Notes: generated from the sequence alone by a model not told the origin. Positions 1 through 6,934 are shown, counted from the first letter of the stretch. The stretch: 10,142 nucleotides of DNA from Candidatus Spyradosoma merdigallinarum (GCA_018713755.1 DVOG01000168.1:1-10142); one strand, 5' to 3'. A program made the numbers and translations.

Positions 1-624
1 GTCTTCAGAGACCATCAGCATGATGGAGGCTTCCTCGCCTTCCATGAATTCTTCGATGAGAATCTCGTTCCCGCTCGCGCCGAAACAGTGCGAATCAAGG
101 ATGTCGTAGACGGCGGTGCAAGCCTGATCGAAGTCTTCCGCGACGACGACGCCTTTGCCCGACGCGAGTCCGTCCGCCTTGACGACGACGGGAAAATTCT
201 GCGCGGCGAGATATTCGACGGCTTCCTCCGACGAAGTGAAGCGCCTGCCGCGCGCGGTCGGAATGCCGTGCCGCACGAGAAAATCCTTCGTGAAGCTCTT
301 GCTGGCTTCCAGGCGCGCTCCCGCCTTGGTCGGTCCGTAGGCGAGAATGCCCGCCGCCTCGAGCTCGTCGACGGCGCCGGCGGCGAGCGGGACTTCCGGT
401 CCGATGATCACGAAATTCGCGTCCAGTTTTTTCGCGAGCGCGACGATCGCCGCCGTGTCGGAAACGTTCAGAGGATAGCAGACGGCTTCCTGTTCCATGC
501 CGCCGTTGCCGGGAGCGACGGAGACCGCCGCGACGAGCGGGCTCGCTTTGCAGGCGCGCAACAGGGCGTGCTCACGGCCGCCGGAGCCGATGATGAGGAC
601 TCTGAGGGATTTGTTGGGAACCAT
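1..624 (-). CDS. purD: Phosphoribosylamine-glycine ligase (GAR synthetase), N-terminal part, cut by window edge
   Basis: This is the second step of de novo purine synthesis: ATP + 5-phosphoribosylamine + glycine give GAR, in the cytosol. The minus strand is open from an ATG at 624-622 to base 1, giving 208 of the usual ~420-430 residues. Visible PurD motifs in order are: GSGGREHAL (residues 13-21, N-terminal nucleotide-like fold), GPEVPLAAG (75-83), SKSFTKDF (109-115), then the ATP-grasp start PVVVKADGLASGKGVVVA (145-162) and EEFMEGEEASIM (191-202). The chosen ATG leaves only a short extension before the first beta strand (LRVLIIG), so it is probably right; no Shine-Dalgarno sequence precedes it. 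It lies 107 bp downstream of the DJ-1 gene, with a promoter candidate in the gap, so it may be transcribed separately. It overlaps no other real gene. Identification is secure; the missing C-terminal half is simply outside the window. Confidence 0.96.
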   Translation of the reverse strand, partial: MVPNKSLRVLIIGSGGREHALLRACKASPLVAAVSVAPGNGGMEQEAVCYPLNVSDTAAIVALAKKLDANFVIIGPEVPLAAGAVDELEAAGILAYGPTKAGARLEASKSFTKDFLVRHGIPTARGRRFTSSEEAVEYLAAQNFPVVVKADGLASGKGVVVAEDFDQACTAVYDILDSHCFGASGNEILIEEFMEGEEASIMLMVSED

Positions 625-649
625 ATAGAGGTCGGGATTTTCTGAAAAT

Positions 650-669
650 CGTTCCCGTTTCCGGGAGCG
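650..669. repeat. Small hairpin of GGGAACG + GGGAGCG in the purD leader
   Basis: CGTTCCCG (650-657), the loop TTTC, then CGGGAGCG (662-669) form an 8-bp stem with one G-T-type wobble. It pairs one main heptamer with its GGGAGCG sister form. It lies between the candidate purD promoter and the purD start, so it would be part of the mRNA leader if that promoter is used. No U-tract follows, so it is unlikely to be a terminator. Confidence 0.5.
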
Positions 670-685
670 AATGAAAAAAGAAAAA

Positions 686-714
686 ACTATCGGGACGGAA
701 TTATCAATGCCCAA
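686..714 (-). promoter_or_regulatory. Candidate sigma-70-type promoter for purD
   Basis: Read on the minus strand, TTGGGC (714-709) is followed after exactly 17 bp by GATAGT (691-686). Both are partial matches (about four of six) to the -35 and -10 consensus. Transcription would begin near 679 and give a leader of about 55 nt containing the 650-669 hairpin. The call rests on sequence resemblance only; the AT-rich block here stands out from the GC-rich surroundings. Confidence 0.33.
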
Positions 715-731
715 TTTTCCGCGCGGGAACG

Positions 732-1304
732 TCAGTTCATCGTGTCGGCGGAAACGGCGGCGGCGACGGCTTTCCCGGCGAGAGCCTCGACGAGCGCGAG
801 CGCGAAATCGAACGCCGTTCCCGCGCCGCGCGAGGTGATGATGTTCCCGTCGGTTTCCACGCGGGCGCCGTTGCGGGCGGCGGGAATTTCGTCCCACGCG
901 CAGACGTGCGCGGCGACGCGTCTGCCGGCGAGCAATCCTGCGGCGTTCAGAATCAGCGGCGCGGCGCAGATGGCCGCGACGATTTTTCCCCGCGCGGCGA
1001 ACGCGGCGGCGAGCTTCGCCGCGCGTCCGTCCTTGATCAGGTCGAACGTGCCCGGTCCGCCCGGCAGCAGCAGCGCGTCGTATTTTCCCGCGAGCGCGGA
1101 AAAGTCTTCCGGCGTTCCCGCGAGCGCTTCGAAGGCGGCGTCCGCGCGCAGGACGATGCCGCCGCGTCCGCGGACGAGCGAATCGGTTCCGGCGCCGAGC
1201 GCGGCGACGGTCAGTTCCGCGCCGGCGCGGCGGAGCAGGTCGAACGGCGTCACGGCTTCAATTTCCTCAAAGCCGTGCGTAATGAGGGCGAGCACTTTTT
1301 TCAT
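732..1304 (-). CDS. DJ-1/PfpI family protein (YajL/DJ-1-like)
   Basis: This 190-residue cytosolic protein is of typical DJ-1 length. The N-terminus MKKVLALITHGFEEIEAVTP matches the YajL/DJ-1 opening, with Glu16 in the position of DJ-1 Glu18. The nucleophile elbow AAICAAP places Cys113 where DJ-1 has Cys106. His133 lies exactly 20 residues further on, as His126 does in DJ-1, and the C-terminal signature DGNIITSRGAGTAFDFALALVE (152-173) is also present. Members have been linked to oxidative-stress protection, chaperone activity and glyoxalase/deglycase reactions; which applies here cannot be told from sequence. The ATG at 1304 begins a standard MKKV start, without a clear ribosome-binding site. 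It lies 63 bp downstream of the lipoprotein gene and 107 bp upstream of purD, all on the same strand. Two GGGAACG heptamers in the gene are read as Gly-Thr. Confidence 0.93.
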   Translation of the reverse strand: MKKVLALITHGFEEIEAVTPFDLLRRAGAELTVAALGAGTDSLVRGRGGIVLRADAAFEALAGTPEDFSALAGKYDALLLPGGPGTFDLIKDGRAAKLAAAFAARGKIVAAICAAPLILNAAGLLAGRRVAAHVCAWDEIPAARNGARVETDGNIITSRGAGTAFDFALALVEALAGKAVAAAVSADTMN

Positions 1305-1367
1305 AAGATGTCTGCGGCGGGAAAGAAAACGGGAAAAGCGGAGCGGGAACGGCGCGCCGAGGAAAAA

Positions 1368-1586
1368 TCATTCAATCGTCTTCGCGTCGGGCGGAAGCTC
1401 TTCGACTAGACCGAGTTCCCGGATTTCGTCGGACGACAGCGGGTGATAGGTCACGTGCGCGGAGTAGGCGCCCGTCGTCGAATTCTTCAGCCAATACGTG
1501 TGCGCGTCGGGATTCCCGGCGCAGGCGGAGCACAGCAGCGGAACGAGCGCGGCGAGCGCGGGGACGACCAAGCTTTTTTTCTTCAT
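1368..1586 (-). CDS. Small probable lipoprotein / secreted protein (72 aa)
   Basis: The product is 72 residues, starting MKKKSL with a hydrophobic stretch (residues 7-19) and then CSACAGNPDAHTYW. Cys22 after Ser-Ala could be a lipidation cysteine, although the -3 residue is Cys rather than the usual Leu; otherwise it is a simple signal peptide. The mature part is about 50 residues with no recognised domain. It reads YWLKNSTTGAYSAHVTY and then an acidic tail with IRELGLVEELPPD. The frame stays open far upstream, but the basic-hydrophobic MKKK start is the only sensible one; the upstream extension is Arg-rich shadow sequence. A terminator for the GH20 gene lies only 34 bp upstream of the ATG. 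The only promoter-like pair in that gap (aagcaa at 1617-1622 and attctg at 1594-1599, read on minus as TTGCTT-17-CAGAAT) would give an almost leaderless mRNA. Confidence 0.68.
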   Translation of the reverse strand: MKKKSLVVPALAALVPLLCSACAGNPDAHTYWLKNSTTGAYSAHVTYHPLSSDEIRELGLVEELPPDAKTIE

Positions 1587-1620
1587 CGCCGCAATTCTGC
1601 CGTTCCCGTCCGCGGAAAGC

Positions 1621-1667
1621 AAAAGGAAAAACGCGCCGCGTTTTGGGCGCGAAAAAGAAGCGGCGCG
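1621..1667 (-). terminator. Intrinsic terminator after the GH20 gene
   Basis: On the minus strand, CGCGCCGC (1667-1660) pairs perfectly with GCGGCGCG (1639-1632) across a 20-nt loop. A T-rich tract, TTTTTCCTTTT (1631-1621), follows directly. It lies about 90 bp after the GH20 stop codon. A competing 9-bp stem (1660-1668 with 1686-1694) shares one arm, so alternative folding is possible. It is one of the few hairpins here that does not use the GGGAACG word. Confidence 0.55.
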
Positions 1668-1756
1668 CCGCCCGTGTTTCGGGAAGCGCGCCGCGGTTCG
1701 CCGGCTCAAGAAAATTCCCGGGGGATTTCTTGCGCGGCGGGAACGGGGAAAACTCG

Positions 1757-4687
1757 TTATTTCGCCCGGATCGGATAAATTTCCGCGATCGTGCCGAAGC
1801 CGCCGACGCCGTCGCGGACGACGAGCTTCAGCGCGTCCGTCTTCTGCTTCGGGAACGTGATTTTCTGCAGTTCGCGGGAAACGCCGTTCCCGCGGAAGCT
1901 GCCGACTTTTTTCCACGCGCCTTTTTTGTCGCGCAGGAAAAGATCGGCGCTTTTCACGTTGCCGTTGTCGCCGTTCTGACGCGGGAGGAACGCGAACGCG
2001 GCGAGTTCTTCCGGCTTTTTCAGTTCGACGACGATTTCGAACGGAGGCTTGTCTTCCTTCGGCGCGTATCTGCTGTGCCAATACGTGTCGACGTCGCCGT
2101 CGGCGAGCGCGTAGACGTCGCCGTCGGCGCCTCGGCCGTGTTCGCTGCTCGCCTTAAGGCTGCGGAATTCGGACGGCGGGACCGCGTTTTCCGTGCCGGG
2201 TTCGATCAGGCGCGTGATTTTGAGCGAGACGAGATCCGCGCAGCTGTCCTTCGATCCGAGAGTTTCCAGCGGGAACACGAATGTCGAGAACTTGTGCGTT
2301 TCCGGGAACGCGTGCCGCTTCGGCGCTCCGATTTCCTTGCCGTCGGCGAAGAGCGTCAGCGTGCGCTTTTTCGCGACGAGCTTGAGCGTGACTTCGCGTC
2401 CGACGGGGAGCGCGTAATCGAACGAATAATCCCACGTGTCGCGCACGATGCCGAGTTTTCCCGTGCCTTTTTGCGCGGCGACGAGCTGTCCGGTCGGTCC
2501 CGACGCGAGCACCTGCGGCTGAGCGCCGCCCGCGGCGAGCTTCACGCGGAATTCCGCCACGTAGTCGGGCGCGACGCCGGCGATGCCCGTTTCGACCGTC
2601 GTTCCCGCGGGAACGGCTTTTTTCAGCTCGAAGAGCACGTCGCTCCCGTCCGGCGCCTTGACGACGTATTCCGGATTCGTGAACGGCGGGTAGTCGACGG
2701 TTTTGACGAGACTCATGAACTCGCGGTAGTTTCTGTCTTCCGCGTTGTTCCATGTTTTTTCGGCGAAGACGGCGCAGTTGTCGCGGATGCGGGCGAACAG
2801 GTCGTAATCCGTCAGCCCCGTGTCGCGGCGGAACGAGTTGTCGTTCCAGAGCGCCCACTGCGCGCCGAGCAGCTTCGGCATGCCGGGAACGACGGGCGGC
2901 TTGCCCATCAGGTGCGGCTGCCACGCTTCGGAGTAAAGGAAGGGCAGGTTGAGCAGGTCGCCGTAGCCGCCGACGGATCCGGTTCCGCTCGGGACGATGT
3001 AGCTCGTGACGTCGACGATGTTGATGATGTCGAAGTTGTGTTCCAGCGCAAGATGCGGGTTCTGCCAGCCAAGGCTCCACACGTCGATCTGCGATCCCGT
3101 GCCGTCGACGGGCGTTTTGCCTTTTTTGGCGGAAAGGCTGCCCCACAGGCGCGGCGTGTAGCCGCGTTCCTTCACGTATTTGAGCATCGCGTCGGCGAAC
3201 GCGCGGTAATCTTCGGCGTTCCCGTAATATTCGTCCGTGCCGATGTGGATGACGGGCGTGCGGAAGACGGGCTCTTCGCCGTTTTCGCCGACGAGGTATT
3301 CGTCGAAGACGCTCTGCACGAAGTCCAGCGTTTCCTCGCGGAACGTTTTCCCGGTCTTCGGGTCAAAGACGTCGGAGGAGACGTCGAGCATCGCGGCGCG
3401 CTCGGCGTCGTAGGGCTTGGTGAGCTTTCCGCGGTACATCAGGTCCGGGCGCACGAGCACGAAGCTCATCGCGTGGCCGGGAACGTCCAGCTCGGGAACG
3501 ACGGTGACGCCGTAGAGCTTCGCTTCGTCGATGAAGTCGCCGAATTCCTTCTTCGTGTAGAAATGGTCTTTCGCGGTCAGCGGATGTCCGTTTTTCCCGA
3601 CCATGTCGGACTCGAGGCGGAACGCGGTCGGCTCCGCGGCGAGCACTTCCGCGATCGCGGCTTTTTTGTCCGCTTCGGAAGCGTCGCGCCCGTTCGGGAT
3701 TTTCGTGTAGTCGTGCAGCCAAATGAAGTTGTCGTTCAGGTGAACCTGGAAATCGTTCATTTTGTAGTACGACATCGTCTTCATCGCGTCTTTGAGCGCT
3801 TTGAGCGAGGCGGGCTTGCGTCCGACGTCGTAGGAGAAGCCGCGCAGCGGATACTGCGGATAGTCGACCGCGATGCCGCACGGGAACGCGTTGTCGTTCT
3901 GCTTGAAAACCTGGAGAATCGTGCGCGTTCCCCAGAAGGCGCCGAGCGGGTCGAGCGCGTAGACGTAGAGCCCGTCGCTCGCGGCGAAAATGCCGTAGCT
4001 TTCCTTGCCGGGAGCGGTTTTCCCTCTGAGCGCCTTGGAATTCGGCTTAACGACGGCGAGCACGATGTCTTTCTTGCCTTCGCGCTGCTTGTCGACGACC
4101 TTCACTTCGCGGCCGAAAATTTCGGAAAGTTCCCGCGCGAAAAGCTCCGCGCGCTCCCGCAGCGTCGGTTCGCCGAGCTTCGCGCATTTCGCGGGAACGA
4201 CGACGGCGAAATCCGCCGAGGGCACGAATTTCCCGTCGCCGCCGAACCATTCCTGCAGCGCGGGAACGACGGCGGGCTTCGCGTTGCGCGCGGCGTCCGC
4301 GGGCGCCTTCGCGAAATCCTTGTCCACGGGAACGGCGACTTCGAACGCCGCCGTCTGCGCCGTGTTCCCGTCGCGGTCCGTGAGCTCGAACGTCAGCACC
4401 GTCGTTTTCGGCGAAATCGGATTGCGGATCGTTCCGTCGAAATCGACCAGCTGCTCGTAGGTCGTGCCGACGATTTTCGCTTTGACGCCGGCGGGAAGGC
4501 GCTTGTAGGCGATTTTCGCGCCTGAAAGGTCGAGGTTTTTCGCGGGATCGAAGGCTTTTGCGGCCTGCTCCGCTTTCGACGCGGCGGTCTGCGCGAACGC
4601 AGGAACGGCGGCGAAGGGGAAGTCCGCGCCGGAAAATCCGGCGAGAGCGATTGCCGCGAGCGCGGCGACGTAGGGTGTTTTGTTCAT
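1757..4687 (-). CDS. Secreted multidomain GH20 beta-hexosaminidase-like enzyme with LamG-like and F5/8C (CBM32-type) domains
   Basis: This 976-residue exported enzyme is predicted to cleave terminal hexosamine units (GlcNAc/GalNAc or lacto-N-biose type) from glycans. A signal peptide ends near AFA/Q (residue 32). Residues ~50-120 look Ig-like. Residues ~155-280 form the GH20 N-terminal alpha/beta domain. The barrel starts at YPLRGFSYDVGRK (279-291). It contains the family's YYKMNDFQVHLND (307-319), PELDVPGH (398-405) and HIGTDEYYG (481-489), with the catalytic pair Asp485-Glu486, and GAQWALWND (608-616). Thr replaces the second Gly of the usual HxGGDE. Residues ~700-825 resemble a LamG/concanavalin-type sandwich, and ~842-976 an F5/8C sugar-binding module (DGDVDTYWHS, WKKVGSF). 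This order recalls bifidobacterial lacto-N-biosidases, suggesting host-glycan use; that is an inference. The ATG at 4687 lacks a Shine-Dalgarno sequence. It diverges from the phosphatase gene, and a terminator follows it. Confidence 0.93.
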   Translation of the reverse strand: MNKTPYVAALAAIALAGFSGADFPFAAVPAFAQTAASKAEQAAKAFDPAKNLDLSGAKIAYKRLPAGVKAKIVGTTYEQLVDFDGTIRNPISPKTTVLTFELTDRDGNTAQTAAFEVAVPVDKDFAKAPADAARNAKPAVVPALQEWFGGDGKFVPSADFAVVVPAKCAKLGEPTLRERAELFARELSEIFGREVKVVDKQREGKKDIVLAVVKPNSKALRGKTAPGKESYGIFAASDGLYVYALDPLGAFWGTRTILQVFKQNDNAFPCGIAVDYPQYPLRGFSYDVGRKPASLKALKDAMKTMSYYKMNDFQVHLNDNFIWLHDYTKIPNGRDASEADKKAAIAEVLAAEPTAFRLESDMVGKNGHPLTAKDHFYTKKEFGDFIDEAKLYGVTVVPELDVPGHAMSFVLVRPDLMYRGKLTKPYDAERAAMLDVSSDVFDPKTGKTFREETLDFVQSVFDEYLVGENGEEPVFRTPVIHIGTDEYYGNAEDYRAFADAMLKYVKERGYTPRLWGSLSAKKGKTPVDGTGSQIDVWSLGWQNPHLALEHNFDIINIVDVTSYIVPSGTGSVGGYGDLLNLPFLYSEAWQPHLMGKPPVVPGMPKLLGAQWALWNDNSFRRDTGLTDYDLFARIRDNCAVFAEKTWNNAEDRNYREFMSLVKTVDYPPFTNPEYVVKAPDGSDVLFELKKAVPAGTTVETGIAGVAPDYVAEFRVKLAAGGAQPQVLASGPTGQLVAAQKGTGKLGIVRDTWDYSFDYALPVGREVTLKLVAKKRTLTLFADGKEIGAPKRHAFPETHKFSTFVFPLETLGSKDSCADLVSLKITRLIEPGTENAVPPSEFRSLKASSEHGRGADGDVYALADGDVDTYWHSRYAPKEDKPPFEIVVELKKPEELAAFAFLPRQNGDNGNVKSADLFLRDKKGAWKKVGSFRGNGVSRELQKITFPKQKTDALKLVVRDGVGGFGTIAEIYPIRAK
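2090..2129 (-). repeat. 16-bp direct repeat inside the GH20 gene
   Basis: GACGTCGCCGTCGGCG occurs at 2090-2105 and again at 2114-2129, a period of 24 bp or eight codons. On the coding strand it encodes ADGDV twice, at the start of the F5/8C module. It keeps the frame and may be a small tandem duplication or a coincidence of codon use. Confidence 0.6.
2600..2615. repeat. Perfect 16-bp palindrome of two head-to-head heptamers
   Basis: CGTTCCCGCGGGAACG is a perfect palindrome made of two heptamers separated by GC. It lies inside the GH20 coding sequence, where the minus strand reads Val-Pro-Ala-Gly-Thr (residues 692-696). It is the tightest pair in the window. Confidence 0.9.
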
Positions 4688-4863
4688 GATTTTTTCGGGG
4701 ATAGTTTTTTATGCGGAGCAAAACTAATCGCATCCGTTTTTCCGAGACAACAAAAAAGTTTCCCGCGCGGGAGCGACCTTTTTCCCCGTCGCGGGACCGC
4801 GAAAATAATTTCGCGCGGCGCGAAGCTTCGTGATAAATTTCCCGCAAAAAACAAACGAAAACG
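4688..4863. promoter_or_regulatory. Divergent control region between the GH20 and phosphatase genes
   Basis: Both start codons face away from this 176-bp gap, so it should hold promoters for both directions. Towards the phosphatase, TGATAAATT (4831-4839) resembles an extended -10 about 25 bp before the ATG; no good -35 is seen. It directly follows the 10-bp palindrome CGAAGCTTCG (4821-4830), a possible operator. A second perfect palindrome, TCCCGCGCGGGA, lies at 4761-4772, with additional self-complementary sequence to 4796. The GH20 side is AT-rich (4688-4760) but has no convincing -35/-10 pair. This is the only intergenic gap without an exact GGGAACG; it has one GGGAGCG copy (4769-4775). 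Confidence 0.5.
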
Positions 4864-5628
4864 ATGAACGGACTGCAAACGGACGAAACGGGAAAACTCT
4901 TGGAACTCGCCGAAAAAACGGCGCGCGCCGCGGGCGAGGCGCTCCGCGAAGGCGGAAGCCGCCGCGTTGCGCTCAACTCGGCGACGGACGTCAAGCTCGC
5001 CGCCGACGCGGATTCGGAGACGCTCGTGCGGGAACGCCTCGCCGCGTCGGGGCTGCCGGTCTTCGGCGAGGAATTCGGCGGCGACGCGTCGCTTTACGAT
5101 TCCGCGGGAACGCTCTACTGGGTCGTCGATCCGCTCGACGGTACGTTCAATTTTCAGCGCGGGCAGCCGCTGACCTGCGTCAGCATCGGGCTGATGCGCG
5201 GGAGCGCGCCCGTGCTCGGCGCGATCTACAATTTCAACGCGGACGAGATGTTTTCCGGCGCGGTCGGCTCCGGCGTTTTTCTCGACGGGAAAAAAGTCGT
5301 TCCCGCGTGGGCGTCCGAGCTTTCGCAGGCGTGTCTGATGACGGGATTTCCCGCGCTCGCGGACAAGTCTCCCGCCGCGCTCGCGCCGTTCATCGAAGAA
5401 ATCGGGAAATTCAAGAAAATCCGCATGATCGGCTCGGCGGCGCTCGCCGTCGCCTACGTCGCCGTCGGGCGCGCGGACGTTTACAGCGAGAAAAACACGA
5501 ACCTCTGGGACGTCGCCGCGGGCATGGCGCTCGTGAAGGCGGCGGGCGGCTTCGTGAAAATCGAGCCCACCGGCAAGCGCGCGCTGAATTTCAATCTGCG
5601 CTGCGCTGCGCGCGCCGAATGGCTTTGA
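4864..5628 (+). CDS. Inositol monophosphatase family protein
   Basis: This 254-residue cytosolic Mg-dependent phosphatase has normal family length. Metal and catalytic motifs are present in order: Glu69-Glu70 in PVFGEEFGG, the signature WVVDPLDGTFNF (residues 86-97, with Asp89 and Asp92), and LWDVAAG (214-220) with Asp216. The family removes a phosphate from small molecules such as myo-inositol-1-phosphate, 3'-phosphoadenosine phosphates, histidinol phosphate or sugar phosphates; the substrate cannot be decided here. The ATG at 4864 follows an A-rich leader without a Shine-Dalgarno sequence, like the other genes in this window. Its promoter lies in the divergent region shared with the GH20 gene. 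It is followed 123 bp later by mdh in the same direction, with inverted heptamers between them, so co-transcription is uncertain. Three GGGAACG copies inside it are read in three frames (Arg-Glu-Arg, Gly-Thr, Val-Pro). Confidence 0.93.
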   Translation: MNGLQTDETGKLLELAEKTARAAGEALREGGSRRVALNSATDVKLAADADSETLVRERLAASGLPVFGEEFGGDASLYDSAGTLYWVVDPLDGTFNFQRGQPLTCVSIGLMRGSAPVLGAIYNFNADEMFSGAVGSGVFLDGKKVVPAWASELSQACLMTGFPALADKSPAALAPFIEEIGKFKKIRMIGSAALAVAYVAVGRADVYSEKNTNLWDVAAGMALVKAAGGFVKIEPTGKRALNFNLRCAARAEWL

Positions 5629-5639
5629 GCGCGCCGCCG

Positions 5640-5708
5640 CGTTCCCGCGGATTTTTTCCGGCGCGCGCGGGAACGAAAACTTCGCGTTGATTTTTTCGCG
5701 TTCCCGCG
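5640..5708. repeat. Three alternating GGGAACG heptamers between the phosphatase gene and mdh
   Basis: CGTTCCCGCG (5640-5649), CGCGGGAACG (5666-5675) and CGTTCCCGCG (5699-5708) lie in reverse, forward, reverse order. The middle copy can pair with either neighbour through a perfect 10-bp stem (loops of 16 and 23 nt), so the two hairpins exclude each other. The first hairpin lies 11 bp after the phosphatase stop codon, but a T-run comes only about 15 bp later, so it is a weak terminator at best. Confidence 0.8.
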
Positions 5709-5711
5709 CCA

Positions 5712-5720
5712 TGCTGTAAA
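5712..5720 (+). promoter_or_regulatory. Candidate extended -10 promoter for mdh
   Basis: TGCTGTAAA has the TG of an extended -10 followed by TGTAAA, a four-of-six match to TATAAT. TTGATT at 5687-5692 is too far upstream (22 bp) for a standard -35. Transcription would start near 5727, about 25 bp before the ATG. A heptamer copy (5699-5705) lies just upstream, where RNA polymerase would bind. Confidence 0.35.
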
Positions 5721-5734
5721 GGCAATTTCAAATC

Positions 5735-5740
5735 AAAGGA
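5735..5740 (+). promoter_or_regulatory. Weak ribosome-binding site of mdh
   Basis: AAAGGA lies 11 nt before the ATG at 5752, in an A-rich leader. It is one of only two Shine-Dalgarno-like sequences seen in the window and supports this mdh start. Confidence 0.5.
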
Positions 5741-5751
5741 AAAACAAAACC

Positions 5752-6750
5752 ATGGCAAAAAATCCCATTCGTGTCGCGATCACCGGCGCCGCCGGCCAAA
5801 TCGCCTATTCTCTGATTTTCCGCATCGCCGCCGGCGACGTGTTCGGTCCGGATCAGCCCGTCGCGCTGAGCCTTCTCGAAATCGAGCCCGCGCTCCCGAA
5901 GTGCCGCGGCGTCGTGATGGAGCTTGAAGACTGCGCGTTTCCGCTCGTGACGGATCTCGTCGCGACGGCCGATCCCGCGGTCGCGTTCAAGGACGCCGAC
6001 TGGTGCCTGCTCGTCGGTTCCGTGCCGCGCAAGGCGGGCATGGAGCGCAAGGACCTGCTCGGCATCAACGGGAAAATTTTCGTCGGGCAGGGCAAGGCGA
6101 TCGCCGAAAACGCGGCGAAGGGCGTGCGCGTCTTCGTCGTCGGCAATCCGTGCAACACGAACGCGCTGATCGCGATGCGCCACGCGGCGGGCGTTCCCGA
6201 AGAAAATTTCTTCGCGATGACGCGCCTCGACGAAAACCGCGGCAAGTCGCAGCTCGCGCAGAAAGCCGGCGTCCACGTTTCCGCCGTCAAAAACATGACG
6301 ATCTGGGGCAACCACTCCTCCACGCAGTTCCCGGATTTCACGAACGCGACGATCAACGGCAAGCCCGCGACGGAAGTCATCACCGACAAGGAATGGCTTG
6401 AAAACACGTTCATCCCGACCGTGCAGAAGCGCGGCGCGGCGATCATCGAAGCGCGCGGCGCGTCCTCCGCGGCGTCCGCGGCGAACGCCGCCATCGAAAC
6501 CGTGCGCAACCTCGTGAACCCGACGCCGGAGGGCGACTGGTTCAGCGTCGGCGTCATTTCCAAGGGCGAATACGGCACGGAGCCCGGCATCATCACCGGC
6601 TTCCCGGTGCGCACGAAGGCGGACGGCTCGTGGGAAATCGTCCCGAATCTGCCGATCAGCGATTTCGCCCGCGCGAAAATCGACGCTTCCGTCAAGGAAC
6701 TCTGCGAAGAGCGCGCGACGGCTTCCGAGGCGCTCGGCTGCAAGCTCTGA
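5752..6750 (+). CDS. mdh: NAD-dependent malate dehydrogenase
   Basis: This enzyme interconverts malate and oxaloacetate with NAD(H) in the cytosol as part of the TCA cycle and anaerobic succinate routes. The 332-residue protein belongs to the cytosolic/Thermus-type MDH group. Its features are: the Rossmann start ITGAAGQIAYSL (10-21), acidic Glu43 at the end of the second strand favouring NAD over NADP, and the mobile loop GSVPRKAGMERKDLL (89-103) with substrate arginines Arg93 and Arg99. They continue with VVGNPCNTN (129-137), MTRLDENR (156-163) with Asp160 and Arg163, and WGNHSSTQFPD (185-195) with catalytic His188. All catalytic residues are present and the length is normal. The start is supported by AAAGGA upstream and by the compact MAKNPIRVAI N-terminus. 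A strong hairpin terminator begins 33 bp after the stop codon. It appears monocistronic or loosely coupled to the phosphatase gene. Confidence 0.97.
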   Translation: MAKNPIRVAITGAAGQIAYSLIFRIAAGDVFGPDQPVALSLLEIEPALPKCRGVVMELEDCAFPLVTDLVATADPAVAFKDADWCLLVGSVPRKAGMERKDLLGINGKIFVGQGKAIAENAAKGVRVFVVGNPCNTNALIAMRHAAGVPEENFFAMTRLDENRGKSQLAQKAGVHVSAVKNMTIWGNHSSTQFPDFTNATINGKPATEVITDKEWLENTFIPTVQKRGAAIIEARGASSAASAANAAIETVRNLVNPTPEGDWFSVGVISKGEYGTEPGIITGFPVRTKADGSWEIVPNLPISDFARAKIDASVKELCEERATASEALGCKL

Positions 6751-6783
6751 GAATTTTTTCCGAGAGAAAATTCCGGAAGGCGA

Positions 6784-6821
6784 AAAGGCGTTCCCGCAGC
6801 CGCGGGAACGCCTTTCCTTTT
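6784..6821 (+). terminator. Strong intrinsic terminator of mdh, built from two heptamers
   Basis: AAAGGCGTTCCCGC (6784-6797) pairs perfectly over 14 bp with GCGGGAACGCCTTT (6802-6815) around a 4-nt loop; TTTCCTTTT continues to 6821. The two GGGAACG words form the core of the stem. On the opposite strand the stem is followed by TTTTCG, so it may also stop transcripts arriving from the converging minus-strand operon. Confidence 0.88.
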
Positions 6822-6934
6822 GCGCAGGCTCCGCTCCCGTCGTATCGAAAAAGCGGATGCGCGGCGGGCGGCTTGTGCCGCCTCTCCGAGGCTTTGGACG
6901 ATGCGGGAGCGACGAAGGATCGGCGCAATTTGCT

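Noticed and set aside
88..645. A 185-codon plus-strand frame at the left edge
   Set aside because: It is antisense to purD, whose minus-strand frame shows unmistakable motifs. The plus frame is a compositional shadow.
1643..4525. A 960-codon plus-strand open frame opposite the GH20 gene
   Set aside because: It is rich in Arg, Val, Glu, Phe and Asp without domains, signal or motifs, and mirrors the codon pattern of the real gene on the other strand. Long antisense frames are normal when GC-rich codons avoid TTA, CTA and TCA. The minus frame has clear GH20 motifs.
4821..4830. The palindrome CGAAGCTTCG as a confirmed operator
   Set aside because: Its position before a -10-like sequence is suggestive, but a single 10-bp palindrome in GC-rich DNA without a matching second copy or a nearby regulator gene is not enough. 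It is kept only as a note in the control-region entry.
5640..5675. The first inverted pair after the phosphatase gene as a definite terminator
   Set aside because: The stem is good, but the sequence directly after it is AAAAC and the T-run is about 15 bp away, so it was listed as a repeat instead.
5853..6743. A 296-codon minus-strand frame inside mdh
   Set aside because: It is a Ser/Ala/Arg-rich shadow of mdh with no motifs or initiation signal.
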